From Minisyncoccota bacterium (GTDB lineage: Bacteria > Patescibacteriota > Minisyncoccia > Moranbacterales > GCA-2747515): a DNA stretch of 13,888 nt. Made by a program: the position numbers and the translations under genes. Below the pieces are notes generated by a model that did no database searches, was not told where the DNA came from, and worked only from the letters and a program-made list of their open reading frames with translations. Shown one piece after another: positions 1 to 7,535 of the stretch (its first letter is position 1; the number at the start of each line of letters is the position of its first letter). The stretch covers positions 1 through 13,888 of the forward strand of contig CALIRC010000126.1 in NCBI GenBank assembly GCA_938044295.1, read 5' to 3'.

Positions 1-62
1 ATATCATTGATTGACTCCCCTATAGCTGTTTATTGAAAAGCAAAATAAAATATTTACATCTT

Positions 63-2159
63 CTAGTTTGCACAACTGACTTTAGTAGATGCATACCATG
101 CAACTCCTTCATATGACCAGTTTGGGTCATTTGCTATAAGACCATTTTTCTCTGATTCAGAAGTTGTATAGAAGTGCCCACGATATTGCGGTGAATAAAA
201 ACGGTATACGGGTTTCGTCTGTGCTAAGGGACTCATATATGTATAGTAAACTATTCCTTCGTATGACCAATTAGGGTCATGTGCAATCAAATTATTTTTC
301 TCATTTTCACTAATAGTATAAAAATGATGTTTATAATTTTCACTCCAAAATCGGTAAATTGGAAATGTATCAGGTTCCTGTAGTGTATAGATACTATAAA
401 CACCACCCTCATAATCCCAATTCACATCTGTCTGAACAAGGTTACGCTCAGAAAGATTAGCCGTATAAAAATGACCTTGAAAACTGTTACTGTAGAAACG
501 ATAAAGTGATGTTAAAGAATTCTGTGGCAACGTAGAAAATTCATAGGCACCGATATCATAGCCAGCACCATACGGACGCTCATTTTGATTAAAATCATTA
601 CACACACCGACATTTAAAGCTTTATCCAATGCATCTGAGTTTACACCAATTCTATAATCTCCCACACCAGGATTCACAAAATCAGCATCACCTTCTATAT
701 TTGCACTAGCATTTGTATATGTACTAGCATTAAATTCTGCAGCAGTCATGAGAACAGGAGAATCAGGGTTCTCATACATCCCCTCCCCACTACTGTCGAG
801 AAAATTATTTTGGTATGTCCCTGTATTACTTGCACCTTCATAAATTTGGTGCGCTCCATTGGCCAAAATCATATTATTACGAACAACTGCATCGTGCACT
901 GTGCTCTCAATATGAATACCACCGCCAAATCGTTGACCTCCTGTAAAAACATACGTGGAATCATTATTATATATTGTATTGAAATCAACATAAGTCGCAG
1001 AACCATTGATTAAGCTAATACCGCCGCCAAGACTAGCAACGTTATTGAGTATAAGGTTATTACGAATATACGCTGTTGCATCAGCAACATAAACACCGCC
1101 ACCATGTTTATCATTGCCACCAAGAAGAACTCTATTGTTACGGATGGTGTTGCGAGAAATAGTTGGAACTGCTTTTTCTGCAACCACGATTCCAGCTCCG
1201 CCTGCTTCAGCTGTATTATCATAAACAGTATTATCCATAACATCTGGCATAGAAGCATTGTATACGCTAATCCCACCTCCAAAACCTGAACCAGGAAAGG
1301 CCTCATCCACTACTGCCTTATTTTCAGAAACGCCATTATCTACAAAGGAAATAGCTCCTCCTTCTGTCTCAAAATGTACTCCACCGCCATAAGCAGCTTG
1401 GTTATTCTCGATTGTATTCATCTCTATAATTCCACTTACACCAGCTCGCAGTGCAATCGCTCCACCTGCATGCTTTGCGATATTACTCTGAAAAATATTG
1501 TCACGAATAGTGAGTGTACTATACACATCAGCATAAAGACCTGCTCCACCGCCACCAGCTATGTCATTGATGACACCTGTAGCAGTATTAGCACTAAATG
1601 TATTACCTACTACTAGTGGACTAGAGTACTGAACAACGTACATCCCACCACCAAAATGTACGGCGGAATTCTCAGAGATAACATTATCAGAAATAATTGG
1701 ATGAGCGTACTCATTTACAAGAATACCACCACCATGAGACGCTGAGCTATTACGTGTGATGATATTGTTTTTTATGATTGGATCCGACTGCGTAATCGAA
1801 ATACCACCGCCACGCCCACCACTACCATAGCCTCCTGAAATAGTAAAACCATCGAGAACAATTCTATGTTGATCACGTGATTGTTGGTTCTTAATGTCCA
1901 CTGTCGTAAAAGAACCATCGCCAACAATGATCGTAGATGAAGCTCCAGAAGCGGATCGAAGTGTGATCAACTTATCAATGCGAAGATTTTCTGTGTATGT
2001 ACCCTCCGCTACTACAATCTCATCACCATCTTCCGCAGCGTCAATTGCTGCATCAATCGTCTGATATAAATCACTTGGCACATGCAAAACAATAGCTCGT
2101 ACATGCAAAACATCAAATAAGAAAAAGACAAGAATTAAAGAAAGAGAAAACCTAAGCAT
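63..2159 (-). CDS. Secreted right-handed beta-helix protein with anchor-Q-like region and three DUF5648-like repeats
   Basis: 698 aa. Residues 1-22 form a signal peptide (Arg at 3, then a Leu/Phe-rich core, ending near VRA), so the protein is probably exported. Residues 25-70 look like the N-terminal cap of pectate-lyase-like helices (YQTIDAAIDAAEDGDEIVV, then GTYTENL). About eleven coils follow to residue 450, each pairing an Asn-rich strand (NNIITRNS, DNVISENS, NTIYNN) with a GGGI/GGGV turn, typical of a parallel beta-helix. Residues 490-545 (DFVNPGVGDYRIG, then GYDIGAYEF) match the 'choice-of-anchor Q' region found before various C-terminal anchors. Three 40-50 aa repeats occupy 551-698. 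No catalytic residues stand out, so a carbohydrate-binding, adhesive or lyase role cannot be chosen. The ATG at 2159 has no Shine-Dalgarno; an in-frame TAA 12 bases upstream excludes a longer form. Stop is TAG. Confidence 0.88.
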   Translation of the reverse strand: MLRFSLSLILVFFLFDVLHVRAIVLHVPSDLYQTIDAAIDAAEDGDEIVVAEGTYTENLRIDKLITLRSASGASSTIIVGDGSFTTVDIKNQQSRDQHRIVLDGFTISGGYGSGGRGGGISITQSDPIIKNNIITRNSSASHGGGILVNEYAHPIISDNVISENSAVHFGGGMYVVQYSSPLVVGNTFSANTATGVINDIAGGGGAGLYADVYSTLTIRDNIFQSNIAKHAGGAIALRAGVSGIIEMNTIENNQAAYGGGVHFETEGGAISFVDNGVSENKAVVDEAFPGSGFGGGISVYNASMPDVMDNTVYDNTAEAGGAGIVVAEKAVPTISRNTIRNNRVLLGGNDKHGGGVYVADATAYIRNNLILNNVASLGGGISLINGSATYVDFNTIYNNDSTYVFTGGQRFGGGIHIESTVHDAVVRNNMILANGAHQIYEGASNTGTYQNNFLDSSGEGMYENPDSPVLMTAAEFNASTYTNASANIEGDADFVNPGVGDYRIGVNSDALDKALNVGVCNDFNQNERPYGAGYDIGAYEFSTLPQNSLTSLYRFYSNSFQGHFYTANLSERNLVQTDVNWDYEGGVYSIYTLQEPDTFPIYRFWSENYKHHFYTISENEKNNLIAHDPNWSYEGIVYYTYMSPLAQTKPVYRFYSPQYRGHFYTTSESEKNGLIANDPNWSYEGVAWYASTKVSCAN
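66..509 (-). repeat. Three tandem DUF5648-like repeats at the C-terminus of the beta-helix protein
   Basis: The repeats begin at residues 551, 600 and 650, giving spacings of 49 and 50 aa. The shared pattern is hydrophobic-Y-R-F-(Y/W)-S, about five residues, HFYT, S/N-x-x-E-(K/R), a short helix, NW-(S/D)-YEG, then an aromatic strand. I recognise this as the DUF5648 family from memory. The many invariant aromatic residues (YRF, HFYT, NW, YEG) would suit carbohydrate binding or anchoring, but that is inference. The second copy carries KHHFYT, as does the second copy in the neighbouring propeller gene. Confidence 0.8.
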
Positions 2160-2179
2160 TAAATAATTTTAAGCGCTAA

Positions 2180-2185
2180 ATAATA
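2180..2185 (-). promoter_or_regulatory. Possible -10 element (TATTAT) close upstream of the beta-helix gene
   Basis: TATTAT reads on the minus strand and ends 20 bases before the ATG at 2159. It matches the -10 consensus at five of six positions. No convincing -35 lies at normal spacing. If used, the leader would be only about 10-15 bases, like the leader proposed for the propeller gene. Hexamers like this are common by chance in AT-rich DNA. Confidence 0.25.
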
Positions 2186-2274
2186 GGAAACACACATTCA
2201 TCAATAAAATACCAATCACTCTGAAATTCTCAGAAATCACTTCATCTAATGCAAAACATCTAAAAATCCCCACT

Positions 2275-2282
2275 CCTCCTTA
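2275..2282 (-). other. Orphan perfect Shine-Dalgarno-like motif TAAGGAGG in an intergenic gap
   Basis: The minus strand reads TAAGGAGGA, which perfectly complements the usual 16S rRNA 3' end. It lies 115 bases before the beta-helix start, so it cannot serve that gene directly. The next ATG (2259) is 15 bases away and opens only a five-codon frame. A GTG (2273) one base after the motif opens a 34-codon frame ending in TAA just before the beta-helix ATG, but this spacing is too short for normal initiation. Role unknown. It is notable because no real gene here has such a site. Confidence 0.45.
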
Positions 2283-2342
2283 ATGGTTATATCTGAATCT
2301 CTTGAGTAAAGTAACGAATTCAAAAACACTATACAAAAAAGA

Positions 2343-3950
2343 CTACTTAGCATGCCAGACCGTACCCTCATACGACCAATTTGGATCATTTGCGATCAAA
2401 TTATCCTTTTCGGTTTCACTTATAGTGTAGAAGTGCGCTTTGAAAGCTTCACTCCAGAAGCGATAGACGGGTTTTGCGCCAGTCTCATTACTTGTATAGG
2501 CGTAGTACCCAACACCCTCATACGACCAATTTGGATCATTTGCAATTACGGCGTCTCTCTCCGTTTGGGAAGCAGTATAAAAATGATGTTTATAACTCTC
2601 ACTCCAGAAACGATAGACTGGCGTTGCGTTTGCTTCTACACTAGAAGCACTCCGATAGGCCACACCTTCATAATTCCAGTTTTGATCCGATTTAACCAAT
2701 TGGCACTCGGACGTACTCGCAGTATAGAAGTGACCCTTATAAGCATCACTATAAAAGCGACACAATGCATTTGTAGAAAGTTTTTGGACTGCGATGTGAT
2801 AGTCAAAACTTTCATCGCTTATTTGTACTGTTGCAACGATAGGCTCCCCACTTGGACTCACAGCTATAGGTGTAACGCCAGCAAAATTCTCGACTCCCTG
2901 CTCCGCACCTAGAGTAGTCCATGCTGTTCCTTCTTTCATAAGAACCGTAGCACCATCTCCAGAATAGTACGCAAGATACATTGTCCCATCATTTGCCATT
3001 GCAAAGGTGCCATAAAGCTTCAATGCATCAAATCCATCATCATACGTTGAATCAAATGTTGCATAGTCAGAAAAAGAGATCCCATCATACTTTGCTATTT
3101 TTATACTTGCATCTCCTTCAAATTCATAGTCATCATTGAGACCTACATCCAGTGTAGAGTACTGAACATAGAGGTTATCACTAGAATCAAAAACTATCGG
3201 CGAAACAAAATTAGTCTCTTCCTCACTAAATCCACGAGATCCTACAACTTGCCATGCGTTGTCTACAAGATTTTCTACAGTTACACGACCATCTGCTCCC
3301 TCATCCATATAAGCAACATAAGGTATTCCCGCACTATCAAAAGCAATTGATGGCCAGCTAATGCTCGAACCGCTAAATCCAGCAACTCCCTTAATGTTCC
3401 ACGATTCATCCTCAAAAGCAGCCACAGTCAAACGCCCATCTTGATTTTCGTCGCCAAAAGCAATATATGGCTCATCATTCGAATTTATCGCTAACGAAAT
3501 AATTTGACCATCGCTAGCACTGAAAGATGTAGGACCAGTCGAGGTGACACCACCCACTGAATCCCATCCAGTTCCGTCATACTTCATCACATAGACATCC
3601 GAAGGATCAAAAAAGCTACCACCATCAGTATTCGTAAGATACGCAACATAGACAGCATCCGCAGAATCTAAAGCCAGAGCAAAAGAAGCTGCATAGTCGC
3701 CAGCAGAAAGTGCTGGAAAATGAGACCAGGTACCATTCACATATCGCGCAACGATGATCGTTCCATTACTATCCTCATAAACCATATGCGGATTACCAGA
3801 AGAATCTAACGCAAAACCATTGGCATATCCCCAATTCTGCACAGCCGAAGCTTGATCAATTTTAGGCTCCCAAACATCCGCAGATTGCACTGGAGTGCTT
3901 ATACCCACAATGACAAAGACTGCACACAGAAACATAATTCTCTTCACCAT
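2343..3950 (-). CDS. Secreted seven-bladed beta-propeller-like protein with three C-terminal DUF5648-like repeats
   Basis: 535 aa. Residues 1-24 are a clear signal peptide (MVKR, hydrophobic core, cleavage after QSA), so the protein should be exported. Residues 40-390 contain seven similar units, each with a Ser/Asn-Asp turn, a strand such as PHMVYED, VYVAYLT, PYIAFGDE, PYVAYMDE, LYVQYST, MYLAYYS or PIVATVQ, and usually a Trp-bearing strand (NGTWSHF, GTGWDSV, DNAWQVV). Seven units fit a closed seven-bladed propeller. Three DUF5648-like repeats start at residues 395, 444 and 494, at the same spacing as in the neighbouring beta-helix protein. No catalytic motif was recognised; a binding or display role is likely. 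Start is ATG without a Shine-Dalgarno, behind an extended -10 promoter candidate. Stop is TAG. Confidence 0.87.
   Translation of the reverse strand: MVKRIMFLCAVFVIVGISTPVQSADVWEPKIDQASAVQNWGYANGFALDSSGNPHMVYEDSNGTIIVARYVNGTWSHFPALSAGDYAASFALALDSADAVYVAYLTNTDGGSFFDPSDVYVMKYDGTGWDSVGGVTSTGPTSFSASDGQIISLAINSNDEPYIAFGDENQDGRLTVAAFEDESWNIKGVAGFSGSSISWPSIAFDSAGIPYVAYMDEGADGRVTVENLVDNAWQVVGSRGFSEEETNFVSPIVFDSSDNLYVQYSTLDVGLNDDYEFEGDASIKIAKYDGISFSDYATFDSTYDDGFDALKLYGTFAMANDGTMYLAYYSGDGATVLMKEGTAWTTLGAEQGVENFAGVTPIAVSPSGEPIVATVQISDESFDYHIAVQKLSTNALCRFYSDAYKGHFYTASTSECQLVKSDQNWNYEGVAYRSASSVEANATPVYRFWSESYKHHFYTASQTERDAVIANDPNWSYEGVGYYAYTSNETGAKPVYRFWSEAFKAHFYTISETEKDNLIANDPNWSYEGTVWHAK
2364..2393 (-). 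repeat. 30-base perfect direct repeat, copy 1
   Basis: Identical to 2514-2543 over 30 bases and offset by exactly 150 bases (50 codons). It encodes the NDPNWSYEG core of the last repeat in the propeller protein. Bases on both sides differ, so the identity stops sharply. The matching stretches in the beta-helix gene have drifted much more at DNA level. Confidence 0.9.
2514..2543 (-). repeat. 30-base perfect direct repeat, copy 2
   Basis: Second copy of the 30-base repeat, encoding the NDPNWSYEG core of the middle repeat of the propeller protein. Recombination between the two copies would remove or add exactly one 50-residue unit in frame. Confidence 0.9.
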
Positions 3951-3974
3951 AATTTTGTATTATTTATTATATTT

Positions 3975-3983
3975 ATTATATCA
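3975..3983 (-). promoter_or_regulatory. Extended -10 promoter candidate (TGATATAAT) for the propeller gene
   Basis: The minus strand reads TGATATAAT, a full match to the extended -10 pattern TGnTATAAT, within the 104-base gap upstream of the propeller gene. The hexamer ends 24 bases before the ATG at 3950, so the transcript would have a leader of about 15-20 bases without a Shine-Dalgarno. A second TATAAT overlaps just downstream in the AT-rich tract. No good -35 is visible, which is usual for extended -10 promoters. No clear hairpin terminator for the upstream glycosyltransferase gene is seen in the gap. Confidence 0.5.
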
Positions 3984-4054
3984 CAACTAAACCACTCATT
4001 ACATACGATTCACTTATATAAATACTAAAAACGCAAGTCCTAAAAGGGAGAAAA

Positions 4055-6301
4055 CTATTCAGAAGCAGTAAGAACTTGTTGCATCTCATCCCACAGTGCT
4101 TGTGCAGTAATTTCTGATGCTACAAAACCTTTTTCATATGTTTTTACCCGTTCAGCTTGAGCTCCGATATCAAAAACAACCAATGGATACCCTAGGGCGA
4201 TAACCTCGCTCGTTGTATACGAAAAAGTCTCTGGCCAAATAGAAGGAATAATAAAAAGATCGATATGTTCTTTTGCTGCAATTTCTGGTATATCAACTAG
4301 CTTAAATCTCCCGTGGACAGAAATACGATAATCTTTTTTAATGCCAGATGCTTCGCCAATGATAACAAAAGAGACTGAACGAGAGTAATTGGCGGTCAAT
4401 TGCAAAAGAACATTCAAAACATCGGCTCCCTTCACATAATTTATACTGCCTAAAATCCCAACCTTTACACTGCTCTTTTTTTTCTCAGATTTTTGAAATT
4501 GCACTTTTTTGAACTGATCCGTATACGCTATACTATGAGGCAAAATAGTAGTTTTATCGCGAAGATCTGGATACGCCCTAAGCAAAATATCTTTTGAACT
4601 CTCAGAGAAGCAGACAATCTCATTTGCAGTGTGGGAAAGGAAATTTTGCCACTTTTCACGCCACACAATAACATTTTTTTCAGGTGTATAAAGCGCATAA
4701 TTCGTTTTCGTGTGTCGCAAACAACGCATACAAGCTGAAAGCTCCGTAGGTAGTGAAGGCACACCACAATACTGACTCTGTTCGTTAATCAAGGTAAAAT
4801 TTGGGCAGATTGCGAAAAAATCATGCATATAATGAGTTACCTTCGCATCATTATAGCTTTTAAGATCTGCAATCATGAGAAGTGTTGCAAAAATATTTTC
4901 ATAAGCAACAAGTTCATTAACAAAAATTTCGTAAAAACGAAAGAGAGATAAAATCTTTTTGAGCGAAGGAAAATCAGAAATCACAAAAGAAAAGTTTTCC
5001 TGCTGTGTCCATACTTCAACTCGATAAAAAAAACATGCAGTATCGTAGCGAACGAAGATCATACTTTCACCATCTGATACTTTTTGCAATCGCAATCGAT
5101 CAGAAAAAATATTAGCACCACCACCAAATGCGTGATCAAAAAGCAAGGAAGTGCGAAGAGATTTTTTCGTGAGTATAAGTGCATAAAGTAACTCACGTAA
5201 AGGACGAAGTGTGTCCTGCATAAAATATGTCTGGACATCTTTATGATAATGAGGATAACGTTTATTTAATATCCGCAAATGCTTCTCCAGGAGTACTTTT
5301 TTCTCTTCAGATGGAAACGATGCACCATGTTTATGATAGACGAACAAGTTCGGCACAAGTACATGTCTATAGCCATGTGAAACTGCTCGCTGACACCAGT
5401 CAGTCTCCTCACCATAACCACGCCCAAAAGCCTCAGCATCAAAAAAGCCAATCTCATCTACAACGCTTTTACGAAATACCATACAGTACCCCATCCCAGT
5501 TGGAACTGTGGCAAATGTCTCAGCACGCACATATCTCTCCAAAACTAGATCAATATCTGCAAGTGATGTACCACTAATCAGTTTCTGCTCCCCTGGTACA
5601 TAGTCAATCCGTGGGAAACTAAAGATTTCACCAGAATTTGTAAATGGAGTAGCGCTAGCAACTTTCTCATCTTGCGCCAAAGGATATAGAAGTCGTTCAA
5701 GCCACCCCTCAGGTACTTCAGTATCTGTATTGAGTAGCACAAAATCATGATTTACATGCTTATAAGCCTCATTAACATTGACCACAAAACCACGATTTTC
5801 AGACGCTAGTAGCAATACAGTTTCTACCTGTGGATTCTCAGCACAAAATGCTTTCAAAAAAGGTCGCACACGATCATCAGTGCTGGCATCCTCAGCTATA
5901 ACCAATCGGTACTCCACCTTCGTGTTACGAACAACGCTATCAAAAAGTGGTTCTAAAAAATCAAACCCATTGTAAACTGGTATGACAATATCAATCATTC
6001 TAGAATGTGTAATGTGTTGGTCACTTTCATCAAATCGCAAAAATGGAAGTGCCGAGTCAAGAGAGATCATTTTTTTAAGATCTTTGTCATCCCCCTGAAA
6101 TGTGTCACTGGAATGCAGAGATCCCTTACCGTATAAAATAAAATTTTTGACACGTACAACACTAGACAAAAAACCATCATCTCTAATGCTAAGAAAAAAA
6201 GAATGTAAAAGATACTGCACCTTCGAAAAACGACGTTTAATGCGTCGCACAATAACCAGTCCATCAATCGTAAGAAAAATTCTATAAAGAAAAGTAAGCA
6301 T
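4055..6301 (-). CDS. Bifunctional glycosyltransferase: GT2 domain fused to a GT4-like domain
   Basis: 748 aa. Residues 1-100 are a poorly characterised N-terminal extension. Residues 102-350 form a GT-A, family 2 domain: IDIVIPVYNG (103-112), AEDASTDD, nucleotide/metal motif NTDTE (191-195), and acidic motif GEETDW (298-302 region) near the expected base. Residues 384-745 form a GT-B, family 4-like domain with a KVGILGSINYVKG strand-loop (613-624) and an E-x7-E pair (E691, E699) in PSIWPETFSYTTSE. Inside its first half lies a Cys-rich stretch (C499, C512, C524, C527) of possible metal-binding type. The enzyme should add two sugars to a surface glycan at the cytoplasmic membrane face; donors and linkages cannot be read. 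Start ATG lacks a Shine-Dalgarno; stop is TAG. It follows the single-domain GT4 gene after 52 bases. Confidence 0.9.
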   Translation of the reverse strand: MLTFLYRIFLTIDGLVIVRRIKRRFSKVQYLLHSFFLSIRDDGFLSSVVRVKNFILYGKGSLHSSDTFQGDDKDLKKMISLDSALPFLRFDESDQHITHSRMIDIVIPVYNGFDFLEPLFDSVVRNTKVEYRLVIAEDASTDDRVRPFLKAFCAENPQVETVLLLASENRGFVVNVNEAYKHVNHDFVLLNTDTEVPEGWLERLLYPLAQDEKVASATPFTNSGEIFSFPRIDYVPGEQKLISGTSLADIDLVLERYVRAETFATVPTGMGYCMVFRKSVVDEIGFFDAEAFGRGYGEETDWCQRAVSHGYRHVLVPNLFVYHKHGASFPSEEKKVLLEKHLRILNKRYPHYHKDVQTYFMQDTLRPLRELLYALILTKKSLRTSLLFDHAFGGGANIFSDRLRLQKVSDGESMIFVRYDTACFFYRVEVWTQQENFSFVISDFPSLKKILSLFRFYEIFVNELVAYENIFATLLMIADLKSYNDAKVTHYMHDFFAICPNFTLINEQSQYCGVPSLPTELSACMRCLRHTKTNYALYTPEKNVIVWREKWQNFLSHTANEIVCFSESSKDILLRAYPDLRDKTTILPHSIAYTDQFKKVQFQKSEKKKSSVKVGILGSINYVKGADVLNVLLQLTANYSRSVSFVIIGEASGIKKDYRISVHGRFKLVDIPEIAAKEHIDLFIIPSIWPETFSYTTSEVIALGYPLVVFDIGAQAERVKTYEKGFVASEITAQALWDEMQQVLTASE

Positions 6302-6320
6302 AAAGCCAGTATGGAATTAA

Positions 6321-6326
6321 AGTATA
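6321..6326 (-). promoter_or_regulatory. Possible -10 element (TATACT) before the GT2-GT4 gene
   Basis: TATACT on the minus strand ends 19 bases before the ATG at 6301, in the 52-base gap after the upstream GT4 gene. It matches the -10 consensus at five of six positions, but the best -35 at 17 bases spacing (TTTTGT) is poor. If active it would give a leader of about a dozen bases. Read-through from the upstream gene is equally possible. Confidence 0.22.
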
Positions 6327-6353
6327 TCTTAACCGCTTCAAATACAAAACCTT

Positions 6354-7415
6354 CTAGTGATACGTATAAGGAATCGGGTGGTGTTTAGTATAATATTTAA
6401 ATGCAGGAAATAGTGGATCCCATACACGCTCCAGCATACGAGAGGAACGCTTCCACGACCACTTTTGCGCAGTCTTCCTACCAAAATACGAAAGGCGATG
6501 ACGCAGTAGGTCATCATCCAACAATAATTGCACAGACTGTCGCGCAGCAGTTACATCTCCACGATTCACGACCAAAGCATTTTTACCGTGCACTATATAT
6601 TCATCATGACCAGTAACAGCTCCCACAACAACCGAACAGGAACATGCCATAGCCTCAAGTGGAGGACCAAAAAAACCTTCGACACGACTCATCTTAACCA
6701 TAATGTCGCAAGCACAGTAGATGTCAGCCATCTCCTTTTGTGATACGCGGTGAAAAAAACGTGTTACATGCCAATGCGCAGGCAAGTCACCTTTGTTGCT
6801 AACAACCCATATATCAGCATCAAGATCCTTTACGGCACTATACGCATCATACATCCCTTTAAATGGAACATCAATCGCACCTTCCAATAAAATACGCTTA
6901 CGATGGGATGATCGTAAACCATTTTTTTGCACAATAACGTTTCGATCAATACCATTCGGAACATAATACGCATCATGGCCAAATTCTTCCTTAAGCCACC
7001 GTTGAATCCACTTCGCCTCTGTCATATACAAACACTGCGTCTTATACGTTTCTGTAATTGCAGCAACAATATTCAAGTCTTCTGTAAAACGTCGATCATC
7101 AGATTGTACAAAATACACCTTGCGATGAGCACTAAAAATTTCCATCATCGCACAAACTGTATCCCAGCTTGTCGCAATGACAACTGAAAGCGATGACAAC
7201 GTAGAAACAATTTCATGGGTAAAGTTAAGCACACTTAATTCATTTATGTATGGAAACCATGCAATATCACCTTCACCACTCATATTAACAACTGTTACAT
7301 CATAACCTTTACGTGCTAAAAATACAGCATGATAAAAGACCACTGCAATACCCCCCGCAACATGTACATGAGGAACAAGAAAAACAATTTTTTTATGACG
7401 CGACATCGTATACAT
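6354..7415 (-). CDS. Family 4 (GT-B) glycosyltransferase
   Basis: 353 aa from the ATG at 7415; a TTG two codons earlier (7421) and an ATG at 7406 are alternatives, and none has a Shine-Dalgarno. The N-terminal Rossmann-like half opens with KIVFLVPHVHVAGGIAVVF, where GGI is the usual acceptor-side glycine loop. The linker has YYVPNGID. The C-terminal half has an ILLEGAIDVPFKG strand-loop and the E-x7-E pair in EGFFGPPLEAMAC, which binds the nucleotide-sugar in GT4 enzymes, followed by GHDEYIVHGKNALVV. It should be a cytoplasmic or membrane-associated retaining glycosyltransferase in the same surface-glycan pathway. Sugar and linkage are not readable. The C-terminus is unusually aromatic and basic (FKYYTKHHPIPYTYH), possibly for membrane contact. 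Stop is TAG. Confidence 0.92.
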   Translation of the reverse strand: MYTMSRHKKIVFLVPHVHVAGGIAVVFYHAVFLARKGYDVTVVNMSGEGDIAWFPYINELSVLNFTHEIVSTLSSLSVVIATSWDTVCAMMEIFSAHRKVYFVQSDDRRFTEDLNIVAAITETYKTQCLYMTEAKWIQRWLKEEFGHDAYYVPNGIDRNVIVQKNGLRSSHRKRILLEGAIDVPFKGMYDAYSAVKDLDADIWVVSNKGDLPAHWHVTRFFHRVSQKEMADIYCACDIMVKMSRVEGFFGPPLEAMACSCSVVVGAVTGHDEYIVHGKNALVVNRGDVTAARQSVQLLLDDDLLRHRLSYFGRKTAQKWSWKRSSRMLERVWDPLFPAFKYYTKHHPIPYTYH

Positions 7416-7449
7416 ATACAAAAAAAGTAAAATTAGTAGAAATCCTCAC

Positions 7450-7469
7450 AAAAAAGTTTTCACGAAAAC
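7450..7469 (-). terminator. Weak hairpin plus T-tract downstream of the double GT2 gene
   Basis: On the minus strand GTTTT-CGTG-AAAAC (7469-7456) can fold into a five-base-pair stem with a tetraloop, directly followed by six T (7455-7450). It lies about 110 bases after the stop of the double GT2 gene and about 35 bases before the GT4 start. The stem is very AT-rich, so termination would be weak or partial. Confidence 0.3.
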
Positions 7470-7481
7470 CTGCTTCACCAT

Positions 7482-7490
7482 ATAATAGCA
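7482..7490 (-). promoter_or_regulatory. Extended -10 promoter candidate (TGCTATTAT) for the GT4 gene
   Basis: The minus strand reads TGCTATTAT: a TGn extension plus a five-of-six -10 match. It lies in the 158-base gap between the double GT2 gene and the GT4 gene, about 65 bases before the GT4 start. If used together with the hairpin at 7450-7469, transcription would start just upstream of that hairpin. No matching -35 at 17 bases. Confidence 0.3.
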
Positions 7491-7505
7491 AAAGTGCGGT
7501 AATAG

Positions 7506-7535
7506 AAAATATTACACAAAAATTGCAAATGTCAA
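7506..7535 (-). promoter_or_regulatory. Promoter candidate with consensus -35 (TTGACA) upstream of the GT4 gene
   Basis: The minus strand has a perfect TTGACA at 7535-7530, then 18 bases, then TATTTT at 7511-7506 (four of six). An alternative -10, TAATAT, lies at 15 bases spacing. This is the only perfect -35 I noticed in an intergenic gap here. It would allow the GT4 and GT2-GT4 genes to be expressed separately from the five-gene group upstream. Confidence 0.35.

Larger units (their letters stand above)
2346..2768 (-). repeat. Three tandem DUF5648-like repeats at the C-terminus of the propeller protein
   Basis: Copies begin at residues 395, 444 and 494 (49 and 50 aa spacing, identical to the beta-helix protein). 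Each has the RF(Y/W)S, HFYT, NW(S/N)YEG pattern. The first copy is divergent (SDQNWNYEG instead of NDPNWSYEG, and a Cys before RF). The last two copies are very alike, including a 30-base perfect DNA repeat, which points to recent duplication or gene conversion between them. Confidence 0.8.

Noticed and set aside
1..62. Terminator downstream of the beta-helix gene
   Set aside because: I looked for a hairpin with a T-tract on the minus strand and found none; the stretch is short and AT-rich, and the true terminator may lie outside the window.
1010..1306. 98-codon minus-strand frame inside the beta-helix gene
   Set aside because: Out-of-frame shadow of a repetitive gene; hydrophobic but without domain, start context or spacing of its own.
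810..1616. Plus-strand open frames opposite the beta-helix gene
   Set aside because: Cys/Ile/Ser-rich translations typical of antisense reading of Asn/Gly-rich helix repeats; no coding signal.
2160..2280. 34-codon frame from GTG 2273 to a TAA just before the beta-helix start
   Set aside because: The Shine-Dalgarno-like motif is only one base from the GTG, too close for normal initiation, and the peptide matches nothing; kept only as a note in the findings.
2352..2912. 186-codon open frame on the plus strand
   Set aside because: It is the antisense shadow of the propeller gene's DUF5648-like repeats; its own repeated peptide (LIRPIWIIC) simply mirrors the NDPNWSYEG repeats, and it has no recognisable domain.
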